Positions 11,530 through 23,440 of a DNA stretch of 64,000 bases are shown here, one piece after another. A program made the translations under genes and the position numbers. How positions within the stretch are numbered: position 1 is the first letter of the stretch; the number at the start of each line of letters is the position of its first letter. The notes beneath the pieces were generated by a model. That model did not search any database and had not been told where the DNA came from. It was given only the letters and a program-made list of their open reading frames with translations. Source of the DNA: Chloranthus sessilifolius (taxonomy: Eukaryota > Streptophyta > Magnoliopsida > Chloranthales > Chloranthaceae); contig CM037598.1 in assembly GCA_021018995.1 (NCBI GenBank), forward strand, positions 78,386,671 through 78,450,670, written 5' to 3'.

Positions 11530-11562
11530 TGTAAGTTCAGGAGGTATGCCTCTGGTGATACA
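11530..11562 (+). promoter_or_regulatory. Shared antisense 3' motif, first copy in A
   Basis: TTGTAAGTTCAGG followed by AGGTATGCCTCTGGTG lies about 200 bases past the 42-codon ORF. It matches 24,570-24,605 (-) in element B and the motifs at 12,672 and 5,398. Confidence 0.6.
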
Positions 11563-12283
11563 TGTAAAGAATTTTGGTTATAAATAAAGAGGTATTTTTT
11601 ATTTATTTATTGTGCTTAGTTATTTGTTTTAACTTGTTTAATGGATTAGTCAGGCATCTTTGGTTTGATTTAGTTTAGGATTTAATTTAGCTTAGGGTTT
11701 ATCTTGAGATTAGTCTGCTTTATTTAGTTTTATTTAGAGAGTTTACTTGGTTCTGTTTGGTTTGTTGGGGGCATTTTTTTGGTCCCAAACAAGTTAGGGG
11801 TCTTATTCTGGAGAATTATTTTTTTATTTAAAGTTTAAAGTATTTTGTTTTAGTCTTTTATTTGGTTTGCGATGACATTTGTTAGAAGTGTGTAAATTTA
11901 TGGTTTAATTTAAAGTTTCTAGATGAGTGTTAAGTGTTTGAATCCTATTGGTTTGTTTACTTTGCTTTGAGTTTATATATTTTTTTAGAGGGGTAAGTGT
12001 TGCATGATTATCGGTTCGTCTAGTCTAGTCATGGATTGTGGTTTTTTAGGGGGTATGTGTTTGGTTTGGATTTAATTAGATTGGAAGGGTTTAAAGGTGT
12101 GACACTAGTCACTCTGTGATTTAGGAGGTATAGCTTATAAGTTTGAGCCAAAGGCTTTACTTTTTTTCGTTTTTTGAATTTTATTTCAAGCTTAAGATTT
12201 TAGAAGTTTTGGGGCATTTTTTTTTGTTGATTTGTGATTTTTGGGCATTCTTTGTTGATGTCTTTTCTTCTTTTTTATTTTGT

Positions 12284-12639
12284 ATCCCGGGTATTGAACC
12301 CGAAGAGTTGCTAAGGGAAGAGGTGGAGGAGAAAAAGGTGGTAGAAAGGAAGCCCAAGGATAAGGTGGGGTCCGAGTTCTCGTGACCGATGCCTATTTTT
12401 TCTCAGTAGGCTCTGTGGATTCAGTGTTAGTTGCTCCTCCTTATTATGCTTTCCAAGGTGAGCTTCCAAAGGTGGATCCCGCAGGTCCTGAGTGGCTTTT
12501 CGTGAGCCACTCTTTCTATTTTGCCAACTCGGGTGGGGAAAGGCTGCCATTGTTAGGATTCGTTCAGGGTGCGTTCCTCCTTCGGGCTTCTCCAAGATTT
12601 CTTGTTTCCCGAATAAATTCAGATTCACGCATTGCCTGA
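12284..12639 (+). pseudogene. Second conserved antisense ORF (element A copy)
   Basis: An acidic/basic segment (EPEELLREEVEEKKVVERK) ends at a stop at 12,382. The overlapping next frame opens MTDAYFFSVGSVDSVLV (12,382), continues YAFQGELPKVDPAGP and reaches a stop at 12,639. Element B's copy (23,441-23,656, -) has the same protein for about 53 residues and then a one-base insertion shifts its frame. Conservation of both blocks suggests one gene, perhaps spliced or frameshifted at 12,380. No family is recognised. Confidence 0.45.
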
Positions 12640-12671
12640 ACGTGTTGGTTTCATGTTTCTTGTTTTAATTT

Positions 12672-12702
12672 GTATATTCAGAGGGTATGCCCTCGGTGTG
12701 TT
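12672..12702 (+). promoter_or_regulatory. Shared antisense 3' motif, second copy in A
   Basis: TTGTATATTCAG followed by AGGGTATGCCCTCGGTG lies about 35 bases past the second conserved antisense ORF. Confidence 0.65.
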
Positions 12703-12859
12703 TTACAATCATTTATTCATTTATGAAGTAATTATGTTTTTAAATTCCTTTTGTGGTTATGTAGTAAACTTTGTTTGGTTTATTTTGTAGCTTATTTAAC
12801 TTGTTTTGGGTGTGATGTTTTTCTTATTTAATATTTCTTCGAGTTTGGTTCGATTGGGG

Positions 12860-13970
12860 TTATTTTATTTCGAATCTGGGATATGTTGGGAGCATTTTTA
12901 GTTTAGTTTCCTCGAGTGGTTTATCAATATCGTCGTTCAGATTCGTTAAATCGTTAAATGCTTTGGCCATTCGTTTGATTTTCATTTCTTGGGATTTAGT
13001 GAAGGACACTTCTTTCTGCCTTACTACATCTACTTTCTCCGTAGCCCCATAGACGAAGTGGTCATATAGAGACCATTTCGGTGAGGTGGGGAACAAGTCG
13101 GCTTGTGGGCCGTTCGATTGGTAACCTAACCCTATGTGCTTACGTATTTTCTTCGGGATGATAGGCCCTATGCGACCTTACTTATTTTTACCGAGTCCGG
13201 TGTGGGGGACGTATCCGAGTTGATATATAAAGTCTCAACCTTTTGTCACAGTTGGGTTGATGTCGTAGAGTTTGGCGGGGTCTGGGCCAACCTCTCTTCT
13301 CATTAATTTTTGTTGACGCGTTGGGGGAGAACTGGGAGGGGTAGGGGGATGGACTTCCGCAACGGTTGTCTCATCAGGGATTTGGGCCTTCTAAATATGG
13401 CCTGTGTTCAATACATAATCATGGATTGTCGGAATACTCGCAGGGTAATCAGTGTCCATCTCCTGGAGGGGTGCATCAACGTATATACAGACAATAGAGT
13501 CCTCGTACGAGAATTTGATGCATTGATGGTATATAAATGCGACGGCTTTCATTGACTAACCATTTTCTTCCTAAGATAAGATTGTACGTACTAGCAGAGT
13601 CAGAAAAATGAAAAGTGATGTCTTTCGTTATAGGTCCAAGGCGAACCTATAGTTTGATAATTCCTTTGACGAAATGATGCAAGTCGTCATAAGCTATGAG
13701 TGATAGTGTCGAGGGTCTAACATCCTACTTTGTGTATTCGAGCATCTTTAAAGTTGTAATAGGGCAGATATTGAGTCTTACTCCTGTATCAACCAGTGCA
13801 TGGGGTACGGAGAATCCTCTGATTATGACCATAAGGTATATGGGAGCCGCACTTCCGCGAAGTGACTCTTTAGGTATGTCTGCGTCTGTGAAAGTGAGTG
13901 CCAGAGGTTGTGCCATGGCCGAGACGATTTGATGTAGCTCATCCAATGTTGTGTCCTCATCCACTTGCAT
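12860..13970 (-). pseudogene. Element A protease and protease-RT spacer
   Basis: The retropepsin core reads VPHALVDTGVRLNICPITT, with DTG as the catalytic triplet at about 13,800, continuing in frame to TYNLILGRKWL (about 13,575) and KFSYEDSIVCIYVDAP near 13,480. This is the usual Tat-type protease layout (DTG about 70 residues before LLGR-W). Downstream, GLGYQSNGPQADLFP (about 13,130) and SLYDHFVYGATE fit the spacer before reverse transcriptase. The frame then ends at 12,860 and homology jumps to the 3' region, so RT, RNase H and integrase are deleted. A stop interrupts the protease at about 13,655. Confidence 0.75.
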
Positions 13971-14079
13971 GTCTTCAAGTGTCCTTATTAGTAGTCGGTG
14001 ATGGTCAGGCTATTTCTTGATGAGTTCTAATATAGATATCTGGGTCGAGATCTTTTAAAGATGCCGCAGAAGATCGTAT

Positions 14080-16690
14080 TCTTACCCTGACTCGAGTGCA
14101 ATTTCTTTGCCTGGCCGATGAGCCTTGGGTGCAAGTGGTTGGAGTGGTTGAGGTTCAGGGATCGGTGGAGGGATAATGTGAGGCGGGGGAGGTAAGTTAA
14201 TTTCTCTTTCTCTCACGTTCCCCTCTGGTGGTTGTATGTTAGTGAAATCCTTATTTTGAGGGAAGGGTGGAGGTAGATAATTGGTTCCTGATTTAAGAAT
14301 CGGGCAAGTCAATTATTGACCGAACGCAGTGTGGCTCGACGCTGATGTATTTGTGAAGTGAGTGAAATTTGAGGTTGGAGCACGTACTCGCACGGTGCCG
14401 CTCTAAGGTAGGAGGTACTGTGTGTAATCCTCTTCTTCTAGGAAAGCAGAGACCAATGTCTCGCACAAGTCGGGATGTTCTTCTCACTCGGTTTCTTCTA
14501 TATTTAGCGAACACTTAGACTCTATTTTGTTTTCTCAGTTTGGGCTCTTTCGAGTGACACTTCCTACCCACGCGACAATTTGAAGAACATGGTCTCCATA
14601 CTTTGGCTCAGAATCGGATGAAGGGAGTGAAATGGTGTTGGCTCAGGACTTGGAGGGGTTAGAGGTTCTGGTGGGTGACTATGGAGGAATGGTCTCTGGG
14701 CCCTAAAAGAGTGGACTCGTATTTGGGTGAATTTTGGATAAGGAGGTGGACTCGGCGGGGTGATACCAGTGATCAAGGTCGAGGGATGCGGGGGTGAAAT
14801 AACTCTCGTAGGGGTAATAAAAGTATCGAAAGGTTGGATGCAGGTGATTAAGGTTGAGGGCTGGAAGGGGGATTGATCGGAAAGATCCACGGTAGTGACT
14901 TGTGTCGGTGTTGCTTGGTTGTGGTTAGGGTTAGGATTATTAATGATCCCTAAATTTTGTTGGAGTTAGTTATTGTTAGGGTTAGAATTCCGAAGAGCTT
15001 CCCAGTCGATTTGGTTTTGATCATTCATGTTATAGATCACATCCCAGAGAACTCAGCAGTCTTCTAGGTTGTGTCCCGTGTATTGATAGAATGCGCAGTA
15101 TTTGCTATAGTCTAGGTTTATCGGCCATGGTCGGGGTCTTTCCTGCGAGAATCGGAAGAGATTCTGAGTGTTAAGGAGATGAAAGATGTTGGGGATTGTA
15201 TCAAGTAAAGGAGGATAGTGTTCCCGCCTTGACTTGTAGGGGCCTCTAGCTGGGTTGAAGTTTTACGATGAGACGTTATTATAGTTCGGCGTGTGGGACG
15301 ATCGATTATGTGTTGTATTTTGGTTCTGGTAGGTGTTGGGATATTGGTTTCTATTCTGGTTCTGGCCCTGATTCTGGTTCTGGCCTTGGTTTTGATTTGC
15401 ATATCTTTGTTGATTAGCGCCTTGGTTTTGGTTTGTGTATCGTTGTTGATTTTAGTTTTGCCCGAAGTTTCGCGGTTGGAAGTTTTCGTTGCCAGAGTTT
15501 TGTCCTTGATTGACAACAGTGTTGACCTGCTCGATTCTCAAGACTTTCTTATTATTTTTTGACTTTGATTCATTAGAGGAGCCTACTTTCGGCGTTGCTA
15601 AGGATAGGGCAAGGTCTTTGCCTTTAATGTGTCGCCCTAGTCGGGATGCCCAGGAGTGGAGTGTAGTGAAGTTGGGGCAATCGCTTATGACAAGCGCGCT
15701 CTTCAACGGTTCTCTAGTATTATCGATAATAATATCAACTGAGTCTTTCTCTTTCATTAAAGTGCCGGTCCTGGTAGCGAGTTTCCTCCATCGGGTGACA
15801 AAGTCGGTGAATTTTTTGTCGGCTCTTTGCTTTGCCGCCATCAGATCACTAAGACTGTCTCTTAGATTAAGTGCTTGTATTGGTCTAGGAATTGATTGAC
15901 TAAATCGTCGAATGTTTCTATCTTATAAAACAGGAGTCCCGCAAACCAATCTACAACTTCTCCTTCTAATGAGTGTTGGAAATAGTGAATGAGAAGTCAT
16001 CGATTATCACGTATGGGTCGAAAATCATTACAGAAGAGGGCTAGGTGATGGTTTGGATTTCCCGTGCGGTTTAAATCCTATTGGTAAGTTAAATTCAACG
16101 TTTTGACAGAATTTATCGAATCCAAATGAGTGACTGGGGCGCCCTCTCTTGGCCATGTATTTGTCGAGCATTTTAGGGAGATCTTCAATTTTGATAGTGT
16201 TGTCTTTTGGAACGGTCTGTGAGCCAAACTTGTCTGGAGAATCCTCGTTAAAAAATGTGTGAGCAGGTTGCCTCAATGGTGTGGCACGGGCTGACACCGT
16301 ACTCGGGGTAGGCGGTGGCCTTTCCTGTTGTTCTCGTTCTTCTAAATATTGTCGTGACCTAATGGTCTAGTATGCGGTAGCCAATTCTCGAAGCAATTCC
16401 TCGGAGTCATCATCTCCTCTTTGTATCCACTGAACACTAAGCTCTACAATTTGTTGAGCAGTAAGGTTTTGTCCAGTGTTATCATCTCTCCCATTATAAT
16501 TATTACCGGTGTGTGGGATAGAGAAGGGATTTTTTTGTTCGCCAGCCATGTTAATCTCAGGTTGTCGTAGGCTGAAATTGTAAAGTGGTTCTTCTTCGTA
16601 CATGGGATTGTTGTGATATCCCCATAATAGTGGGTCTCTTAAACTCACTCTTCGTATATCAGGCATCGCAAGTCTTTGACGAAGACTCAT
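14080..16690 (-). pseudogene. Element A gag
   Basis: The start MSLRQRLAMPDIRR at 16,690 lies about 90 bases after the PBS. A typical capsid segment (WFAGLL, FTDFVTRWRKLATRTG, MKEKDSVDIII; about 15,950-15,640) is followed by an Asn/Gln-rich linker (15,300-15,500) and a Tat-style zinc-finger remnant YCAFYQYTGHNLEDC at about 15,060-15,105. A Pro/Ser/Thr-rich stretch follows to about 14,100. Gag would form the particle and bind element RNA. Frame changes near 16,030, 15,850, 15,450 and 15,060 and stops show it is not functional. Confidence 0.75.
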
Positions 16691-16780
16691 ATATTTAAAG
16701 GAAATCTAAATGATGTGATGGAAAAAAAAATAGGAAAATAAAATAAAAACTAACTATCTAAGAAAGAAAGAGTTTGTAAA

Positions 16781-16801
16781 AGTGTCCCATCGCGATCGCC
16801 A
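16781..16801 (-). other. Primer-binding site of element A
   Basis: The minus strand reads TGGCGATCGCGATGGGACAC three bases after the LTR end. A start of TGGCG fits PBSs reported for Tat/Ogre elements, which differ in the inner bases. The exact tRNA was not determined. The GCGATGGGAC inside it is the motif arrayed at 9,771-10,536. Confidence 0.65.
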
Positions 16802-16804
16802 GTC

Positions 16805-19440
16805 TGTTGATGTGTGCTTTTTCTAGGTTCGTCACGGTCCCTGTTGAATCAGTGACCCAACTCTGTCCAAGTGAACTCTAGCGATGCGGTGTTTGGAATG
16901 TTAGAAATGAAATAAAAGAGGGGAGTTTTCTAGGAAGGTTCCTAGTTTGTTGTGATCCCTAGCTACAGATATTTAACAACGCTGGAACACATCAGTGATC
17001 ATGCTTTGGAGCGGGTGTGGATTACTTCTTTACTGAATCGTCCGCCTGCGAACGTCAGCAACTATGACTCTTTCTTATAATTTAGATAGTTTATTTTCCT
17101 TTTCTTTCCCTGTTATTGCTATGGTTCTAATTGGTTTAGATTTTCTAATTCTATTGTGAGTCTCGTTGTGACTTTGTTGTAGTGATGAATTAATCTTCTA
17201 GTGTCCTAGTCTTATTAGGAGTCTACCTGGTTTAAGTGTTCTGATCTTATTAGAAGTCTAATTAATCGAGTTTCCTAATCTTATTGAAAGTCTAATTAAT
17301 TAAGTCTCCTAACCCTATTAGGAGTCTAATTAATTAAGTTTCCTAATTATACTAGGAATGCAAATATGTTAATTTTAATGAAGCTCTAATTAAATCAAGC
17401 ATGTTAATTATACTGAAATTCTGAATAAAACAAGTATACTAGTTCTACTGCAATTCTGATTGGAATAGAAGATTGATTTGACCAAAACTCTAATTTAAGC
17501 AATGAATTAACTTTATTTAAAAAAATCTAATTAAAGGAAACAAGCTAATTTTGTTAAAATTCTGATTATAGCAATAATTTAAATATACTTGAAATCTAAT
17601 TAAAGCACTGAATTAATCGTACTAAAATTCTAATCAAAATAGAAGAACTGATTTGACTAGAATTATGATCAAAGCAATAAATTGACTGTACTAGAATCAT
17701 GAGAAAATAACGGAACTAACTTTACTTAATTCTAATTAAAGAGATGAACTAATTCTACTAAAATTCTAAAAAAAAGGGTTTTGGGTCCGCTATGCTAAGG
17801 AGGATTGGCCTCGTTCTCGAGTACCCTCCATAAGCTCCCTTGGGAAAATCGGGTGGCTGAGATTAAAGTAAATTAAATTTTGGATTATAAAGTAGTATTT
17901 TTAGATTTTTAGAGTCGATTTCGGGATTATAATCATGAATTAGATTGTGAAACTAGGATTATAGAAAACTAAATTAATATTTGGGATTTTAGAAATATTA
18001 AATTAAGGAATTAAAACTAGATTTTAAAATTTTAGGACTGAATTTGGGTTCGAAATCAGAAAATCAGACCGTATGATTAAGGACTAGTTATAGAAACTAA
18101 GAACTAGAACTAGAGACAAATGATAGGACTGGAAATTAAGATTTTAGAACATAATTGAAGTCTGTAGTCGGTGAATTAGGTTGTCAGATTAAGGACTAGT
18201 TCTAGAACCTTAGAACTAGAACCAGGTATTAAAATTACGGTCTAAAAAAAGTGGTTTATGATCTAAAACTGAAAATTCAATATTAATAATTGAAACTAAG
18301 AGAAAATCCTAAATCTAAAACTAAGATTTTTACTTAAGGCTGGGGTTGCGGAGAAGAATCTCAAAAATTCGAAGCTTGAATCTCGAAATCATGACTAGGT
18401 TCTTCTATGTGTTTGTTCTCGGAGTTCTCTCATTTCGGAATCCCAAAAAAATCCGTTCTCTCTCGTGTTATATGTCTAGCCTCTGGGGGGAATTAGAAAA
18501 AATCTTTTATAGGTTTTTCTCCAATTAAACGCCCTGTTTCAGGCATTTAACTGGATTGTGCGCCGGTCTCCTAGTGCTTAATTACTTTGGGTCGGTCACC
18601 GACTCAGTGAGCGACCGACTGACTTGTTCAGCGAGTTTCCTAGTTCTAACAATGTTAGGACTAATTGCGCACTTAATGTGAAAAGCGCAATCCGATTAAG
18701 CATCTCTTTAGAAGCGCTTGATCTAGGAAGCTTGGGGGTTCAGGACTGTAAGACTAGGTCAGGCGTAGGCCAATTGCGCATCGGTGGTCGAGCGCTCAAT
18801 CCGATGGCGCGTCTCGTGTGAGGTGTGTGATCGAGTCTCGAAGTGGTATGGGAAAGGAAGTCTGGTCTGAAAGGGGGACTGATTGAACACGCGGGATTTG
18901 GCGTGCGATCGAATTGCACGCGTGATTTTAGGCGCATAATTCGGAATTGTCCGATTCCAGGTCGGGTTTGAAATGCCAGACTATTGTTTCAGCCTGTATT
19001 TCAACTATATACTATTATTTCAATATATAGTCTCCCTACGTTGAGATCTGAGCCACAGATCTATTGTTTCAGCCTGTGTTCAGCCATGTACTATTATTTC
19101 AGTGCATGGTCCCGATGTTACAGTCATGGGGCCTTAGCCACAGAGCTATTATTTTAGCTTGTGTCCAGCCATATACTATTGTTTCAGTATATTGTCCCAC
19201 ATTAGGGCAAAGGGGTCTGAAATGCAAGACTATTGTTTCAGTCTGCATTCTGACTATATACTATTATTTCAATATATAGTCTCTCTACGTTGGGATCTGA
19301 GCCATAGAGCTATTGTTTCAGCCTGTGTTTAGCTATATACTATTGTTTCAGTATATGGTCCCACATTGGGATTGAGAGGTCAAAGAAAGTTGACCGAACA
19401 GATTTGTATATTCCGAGAGGGCAAAATGGGGGTGTCTACA
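16805..19440 (-). repeat. 5' LTR of element A, complete
   Basis: On the minus strand it runs from TGTAGACACCCCC (19,440) to ATCAACA (16,805), giving TG...CA ends and 2,636 bases. TATA (CCTATAAAAG) is at 18,504-18,513. U3 contains tandem hairpin repeats (18,975-19,370) and a GCGC motif cluster (18,540-18,950). The PBS follows after three bases. Confidence 0.9.
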
Positions 19441-19493
19441 CCAACGAACTACTATAACTATACAAGCGAGTCAAAAGATTGAATGAAACTCAC

Positions 19494-22193
19494 CTAGTGC
19501 TCTAGCTCGGCCCGAAGTTGAGCCATCGATAGATCCTCTCGACTGGAAGAAGCAACTGAAGAAGGATCGAATACCTGAGTAGAAGCCCCCGTGGCGGAAG
19601 GCTCTTCCCTCTGCAAACATCGATAAATGCGTCAGAACTAATCAAAATTCACAAAATACTAACAATTTATAAACTAAGGAAGACGCTTACCAATCAATCA
19701 ATCTTAGATCGTAGACTGGCCTCTACCTCTCGGCCAGCCTATTGCTGACCATGTAACAACTCGACCATCGCCGCGTGACTAGTGACCTCGGCCTCCCTCT
19801 CGGATTGGCCAAAACAAAACAAGACGCCACGACTTTATCAGAACGACCGTAAAATGGAGTCGATATAATATATAAATAACTAGACTAATGAGCTAACTTA
19901 CCAGGAGCCGTTGAGTCTTCGCAAGCTGAACCCTCACCTCATCCTCCTCTCCCCTAGCCTGAGCAACAAAGGAGGCGAGGGAGTGTAACATCTCCTCATT
20001 TGGACGAGGAGCGCACCCTGTCTGCTCCATCGCCCTATGAAGGGCATCAAATGCTCCCCTCACACTCGCCGTGAGATGGCCCTGCTCTAACGCGACCAAT
20101 CTCTCCCTCAATCCCGATGCTGACTCCGGCCCGCCGACCGCAAAAGAATCACTCCCATGGAAGGTACGTGTGAAGAGGCGCCCACCACTCAATGCACCAA
20201 ACCATCTCACAAACTCTCGTACATTCGCTTCATCACGCGCCCCTATTACCTTGGTCCTCCCAGCTCTAAAATCAGTTATTTGAAGCGCCATCTGCTCTGC
20301 GAAATTTTGGCCAGGAGGGCTGGTCATTCTCTTCGCCATTCTATGGCAAATCTCCGCAGGGACTCCCTGAGCGAGTCCCCGTTGCTGAACTACTAGAGAT
20401 AGGTGGATCCTCTCCACCTTCTCAAAACAATGGACCCATATGTCCACATCGAAGAAAGGCTGGCCAGACTGAATCACTGTCATACCGGCATCCTCCTCGG
20501 CCGCGTATGGCCTCCAAATCACCTACAATCCCAGTAAGCAAGCCAACCCATCAATGAAGCCTTAGAGCCAAAAAGCCCAAAACAAAATGAAATAAAATGT
20601 GTACACGATGGTATATACCTACCCCTCGTGCATATCCTCGAAGAGGCCTCGTGCGGTCTGAAGATCCGAAGACCAATGGTGGTCCCTCAACGCCATCCTC
20701 CACACATGCATCCGTGGAAACATGAACGTAATCTCCGTCGGGACCCATAGATGAAGAAAAGCAAAGTGATCATACGCCCAAATTAGAAAACATAAAAAAG
20801 AGATGCTAAATAGCTGCTACAACCAAAAGACCAAAAAAAAAGAAACTGAAGATATTATGACACCAATTAACTAAAACTCACCTGGAGGAAGGGAGGGAAA
20901 CCTTCGATCGTCGCGACGCCTCGCCCCTGACGATAGAGCCGCTCATAGAGATGCGCCAATGCAGCCGCGCGATCCAAGTCCCTGAGAACCATAAAAAATA
21001 ACCCGATGACACATCCCCCAGTCGAAAGAGAAAAGAGTATCGCACCAAGAAAATGCATCAAGAACGCATGAAGCACCCTATCTGCAGCCAACCCCGACTC
21101 AACCACGGGCTCCCGACCTGCCATCACCACGCAACGCACCTCGTAAGGCGTCCTCACCTCTAAATGACGCCTCGGGGGGATGAAGCCACTGGAGAATGTA
21201 TCGAAGAGTACGCCCAAAATCTCCTCACAAACCCTAAGATAATCTCCTGCCATCCACCCCGTGATTGGCTCACCCTCAAAATAAAGACCAGTGATGCGAA
21301 CCCAACCCTCTGGAGTCGGCAGCAACATACTAACTGGAGAGGGAAGCGCCTGATGCTCCTCCCTCCACCTCTCCAGAATCGCCGCAATCAGACAATGATC
21401 GACTTGAAAGGGCTCCAGCTCCAGGATTGGCCCAAAGCCGAAAGACACCAACCGCACCCACTGAAACTCCGGCAAGGCACGATACCAAGTGTGAGACTCA
21501 GTCCATGTCGTGCTGATAGCCAGCTGCGGGGGACCCTATCGAACGAAACACAAGTAAAACGAAAATATGTAAGACTAACACACATACCTATGACGAAAAA
21601 CAAGTAGACCTAGAGCTAAAAGTAAATAAAGTATATTAGGGCATACAACAACAATTCATAACAAGCATACAAAACATGACAAGGACAACCAAACAGAAAC
21701 GTAACCTATCTCTAGACACCGTCATGATGCATGAGTGAGCACACAATCAGTGATCGATGCAAGTTCGACATAAATTAAAAGGAGTTCCAGATCCAAAGAA
21801 GTCTATGTCATGACCTAAATACTTAGAAAATCAAAGGAACTTTTGCTCATGGGTACCTACCTGGCCTCGAGCGAAGAAATCCTCTAGTGGGAAGTGTGTG
21901 CGAGCCCGATGCTCCTCACTCTCACCCAAGTGTTCCTCACCCTCACCTCTCTCAGCCTCACCCTCGACTCCCTCACCCTCACCCTCAAGCACACCTTGAT
22001 CAATCTTGGGTACCTCCTCCCTGACCACCACCTGGTCACCCTCTGGTACCTCCTCTCTAACTATCTCCCTGACATGCTCCTCCATGACAACAACACCAAC
22101 TTGGGCCTCAGAGGTCTCACTCGTCTCCCCCATCATCAACCCCTCCAACTCAAAGGCATTAAGGTCATGCCTACCACTACTATCAGAATCCAT
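19494..22193 (-). pseudogene. Antisense plant mobile domain (PMD) gene, exons 1-6
   Basis: Exon 1 (22,193-21,861) starts MDSDSSGRHDLNAF, is Glu/Val/Gly-rich and ends at CAG|GTAGGT. Exon 2 (about 21,535-20,882) carries the PMD core: DHCLIAAILERWREE, VRITGLYFEGEPITG and FLMHFLGAILFS, ending CAG|GTGAG. Exon 3 (about 20,755-20,628) has FPRMHVWRM. Exon 4 (20,524-19,903) opens VIWRPYAAEE, the usual end of the PMD, then a helical region. Exon 5 (about 19,810-19,692) has an in-frame TAG; exon 6 is 19,610-19,494. PMD (aminotransferase-like) ORFs are known both in host MAIN-like proteins and as extra ORFs of gypsy elements. Here it is antisense inside element B with its own TATA (22,363). The exon 6 donor faces element A, and the gene resumes at 6,206. 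Function in the element is unknown. Confidence 0.7.
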
Positions 22194-22362
22194 CCTAGAA
22201 GAAAGAGCGTGAAAAACTAGAAAGAAAAGAAGAAATGATGCCTGAAACGAACGATCGGATCGCAAGATATCGCAAAAACATGAAAATCAGAGCGCAAGGG
22301 AATAAGAAAATGAAGAATCGAAGAAAAAAACGGATAGCACGGGAAGAATGAAAAATTTTGAA

Positions 22363-22372
22363 CTATATATAG
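22363..22372 (-). promoter_or_regulatory. TATA box of antisense PMD gene
   Basis: CTATATATAG lies 170 bases before the ATG at 22,193, with a GCGC motif cluster just upstream (22,387-22,740). Confidence 0.6.
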
Positions 22373-22386
22373 AGCACAACCAATTC

Positions 22387-22740
22387 GCGAGTGTAAACTG
22401 ACACACTCAATAGAATTTCGCATCGTACTCCCCGCGCTCAATCCGGATTACACGCCCATCCTCGAGCGCGTAAACAGATCATCGCCCGCTCAAACTAACA
22501 CGACACCCCGATTGCGTGCTGCCTACTAGACGCGTAATTGTCCCCAGCACCTGCACCACGGCGCGTGAATGCCAGAGGTCACCGATACAGTGACCAGGTG
22601 CCGCCTTGATCCCGCTCTCCTTGAAATGCATTTAACTAAGTTAAATGGTATATAACTGACGCGTAATAATCCTCCGAACCCCTCAAATGCGCGCACCTAT
22701 TCCGGCGCGCAATTTGGTTATGTGCCCGGAGTGAGGCGCA
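22387..22740. repeat. GCGC motif cluster upstream of PMD gene promoter
   Basis: Motifs such as GACGCGTAATTG, GGCGCGCAATTTGG and AGGCGCATAATTCC recur at 30-60 base spacing. Confidence 0.6.
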
Positions 22741-23200
22741 TAATTCCCCAGAAAAATACATGCCCAGAACAGCAGATTTATAGGCCTAAAATTAGGAGAT
22801 CCGACACTAATTACCAACCCTAGTTACACCCTTGCTAAGACCAATCTAAAAACACTCCTAACTTGGAATATATACACCCCGAAAACTGAAAAAAAAAATG
22901 CCCCCCTCATTTTTGCACTTCAACTAAGACCAAACTAAACTAAAAAAAATGCCCCCCATCATGTATGCACTTGAACTTAGACAATGCTAAACTAAACTAA
23001 AAAATGTCTCCAACACACCCCAAAACAAAAATAAATAAATCAAATCAAATCAAACTCAAAGAAGTATATATTGAATAAACATCACACTCAAAACAAATAA
23101 AGCAAGCTACAAAGTAAACCAAATCAAATATTTACTAAATAACCACAAATGGAATTAAAAACGTAATCACTTCATAGATAGATGGAATAATTATAAAATA
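22741..23200. other. Element B spacer between antisense units
   Basis: No coding region is seen. It holds two A-rich AAAAAATGCCCCCC blocks (22,890-22,965) that recur at 24,345 and, inverted, in element A (11,767, 12,210). Confidence 0.5.
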
Positions 23201-23202
23201 CA

Positions 23203-23362
23203 CCGAGGGCATACCCTCTGAATATACAACTTAAAACAAGAAATTAAAATCCACACGTTCAGACAATGCTCGAATCCGGATTTATTCGTGAAACAAGAAA
23301 TCTCGGAGAAGCCCGGAGATGGAATAATTATAAAATATACCGAGGGCATACCCTCTGAATAT
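23203..23362 (-). repeat. Duplicated shared 3' motif (element B)
   Basis: A block of about 130 bases carrying the minus-strand motif (TATTCAG, GGGTATGCCCTCGGTG) occurs twice in tandem (near 23,203-23,228 and 23,338-23,362). Element A has one copy at 12,672. Confidence 0.65.
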
Positions 23363-23440
23363 ATAACTTAAACCAAGAAATTTAAAATCCACACGTTCAG
23401 ACAATGCCCGAATCCAGATTTATTTGTGAAACAAGAAATC

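Larger units (their letters stand above)
6234..19440 (-). mobile_element. Element A, deleted Tat-like gypsy element nested in B
   Basis: Two direct LTR copies (6,234-8,616 and 16,805-19,440) flank an 8.2-kb interior. Transcription is leftward: 5' LTR on the right, PBS at 16,781-16,801, gag (16,690 to about 14,080), protease (13,970 to about 13,440), protease-RT spacer to 12,860, then directly 3' region, polypurine tract (8,617-8,631) and 3' LTR. RT, RNase H and integrase are missing. The 3' LTR lacks its last 300 or so bases. The 3' region matches element B's inverted 22,860-27,306, so A and B are the same family in opposite orientation. Confidence 0.85.

Noticed and set aside
14082..14890. 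Proline-rich antisense ORFs as independent genes
   Set aside because: They lie in the tail of element A's gag after the zinc finger and are best read as gag linker.
15293..15899. Plus-strand ORFs with Leu/Val/Ile-rich sequence resembling membrane proteins
   Set aside because: They are the reverse complement of gag's Asn/Gln-rich linker and capsid segment.
19494..22193. PMD gene as an ordinary host gene
   Set aside because: Its upstream and downstream sequences belong to element B, its motif clusters and 3' motif are shared with other parts of the element, and it carries stops.
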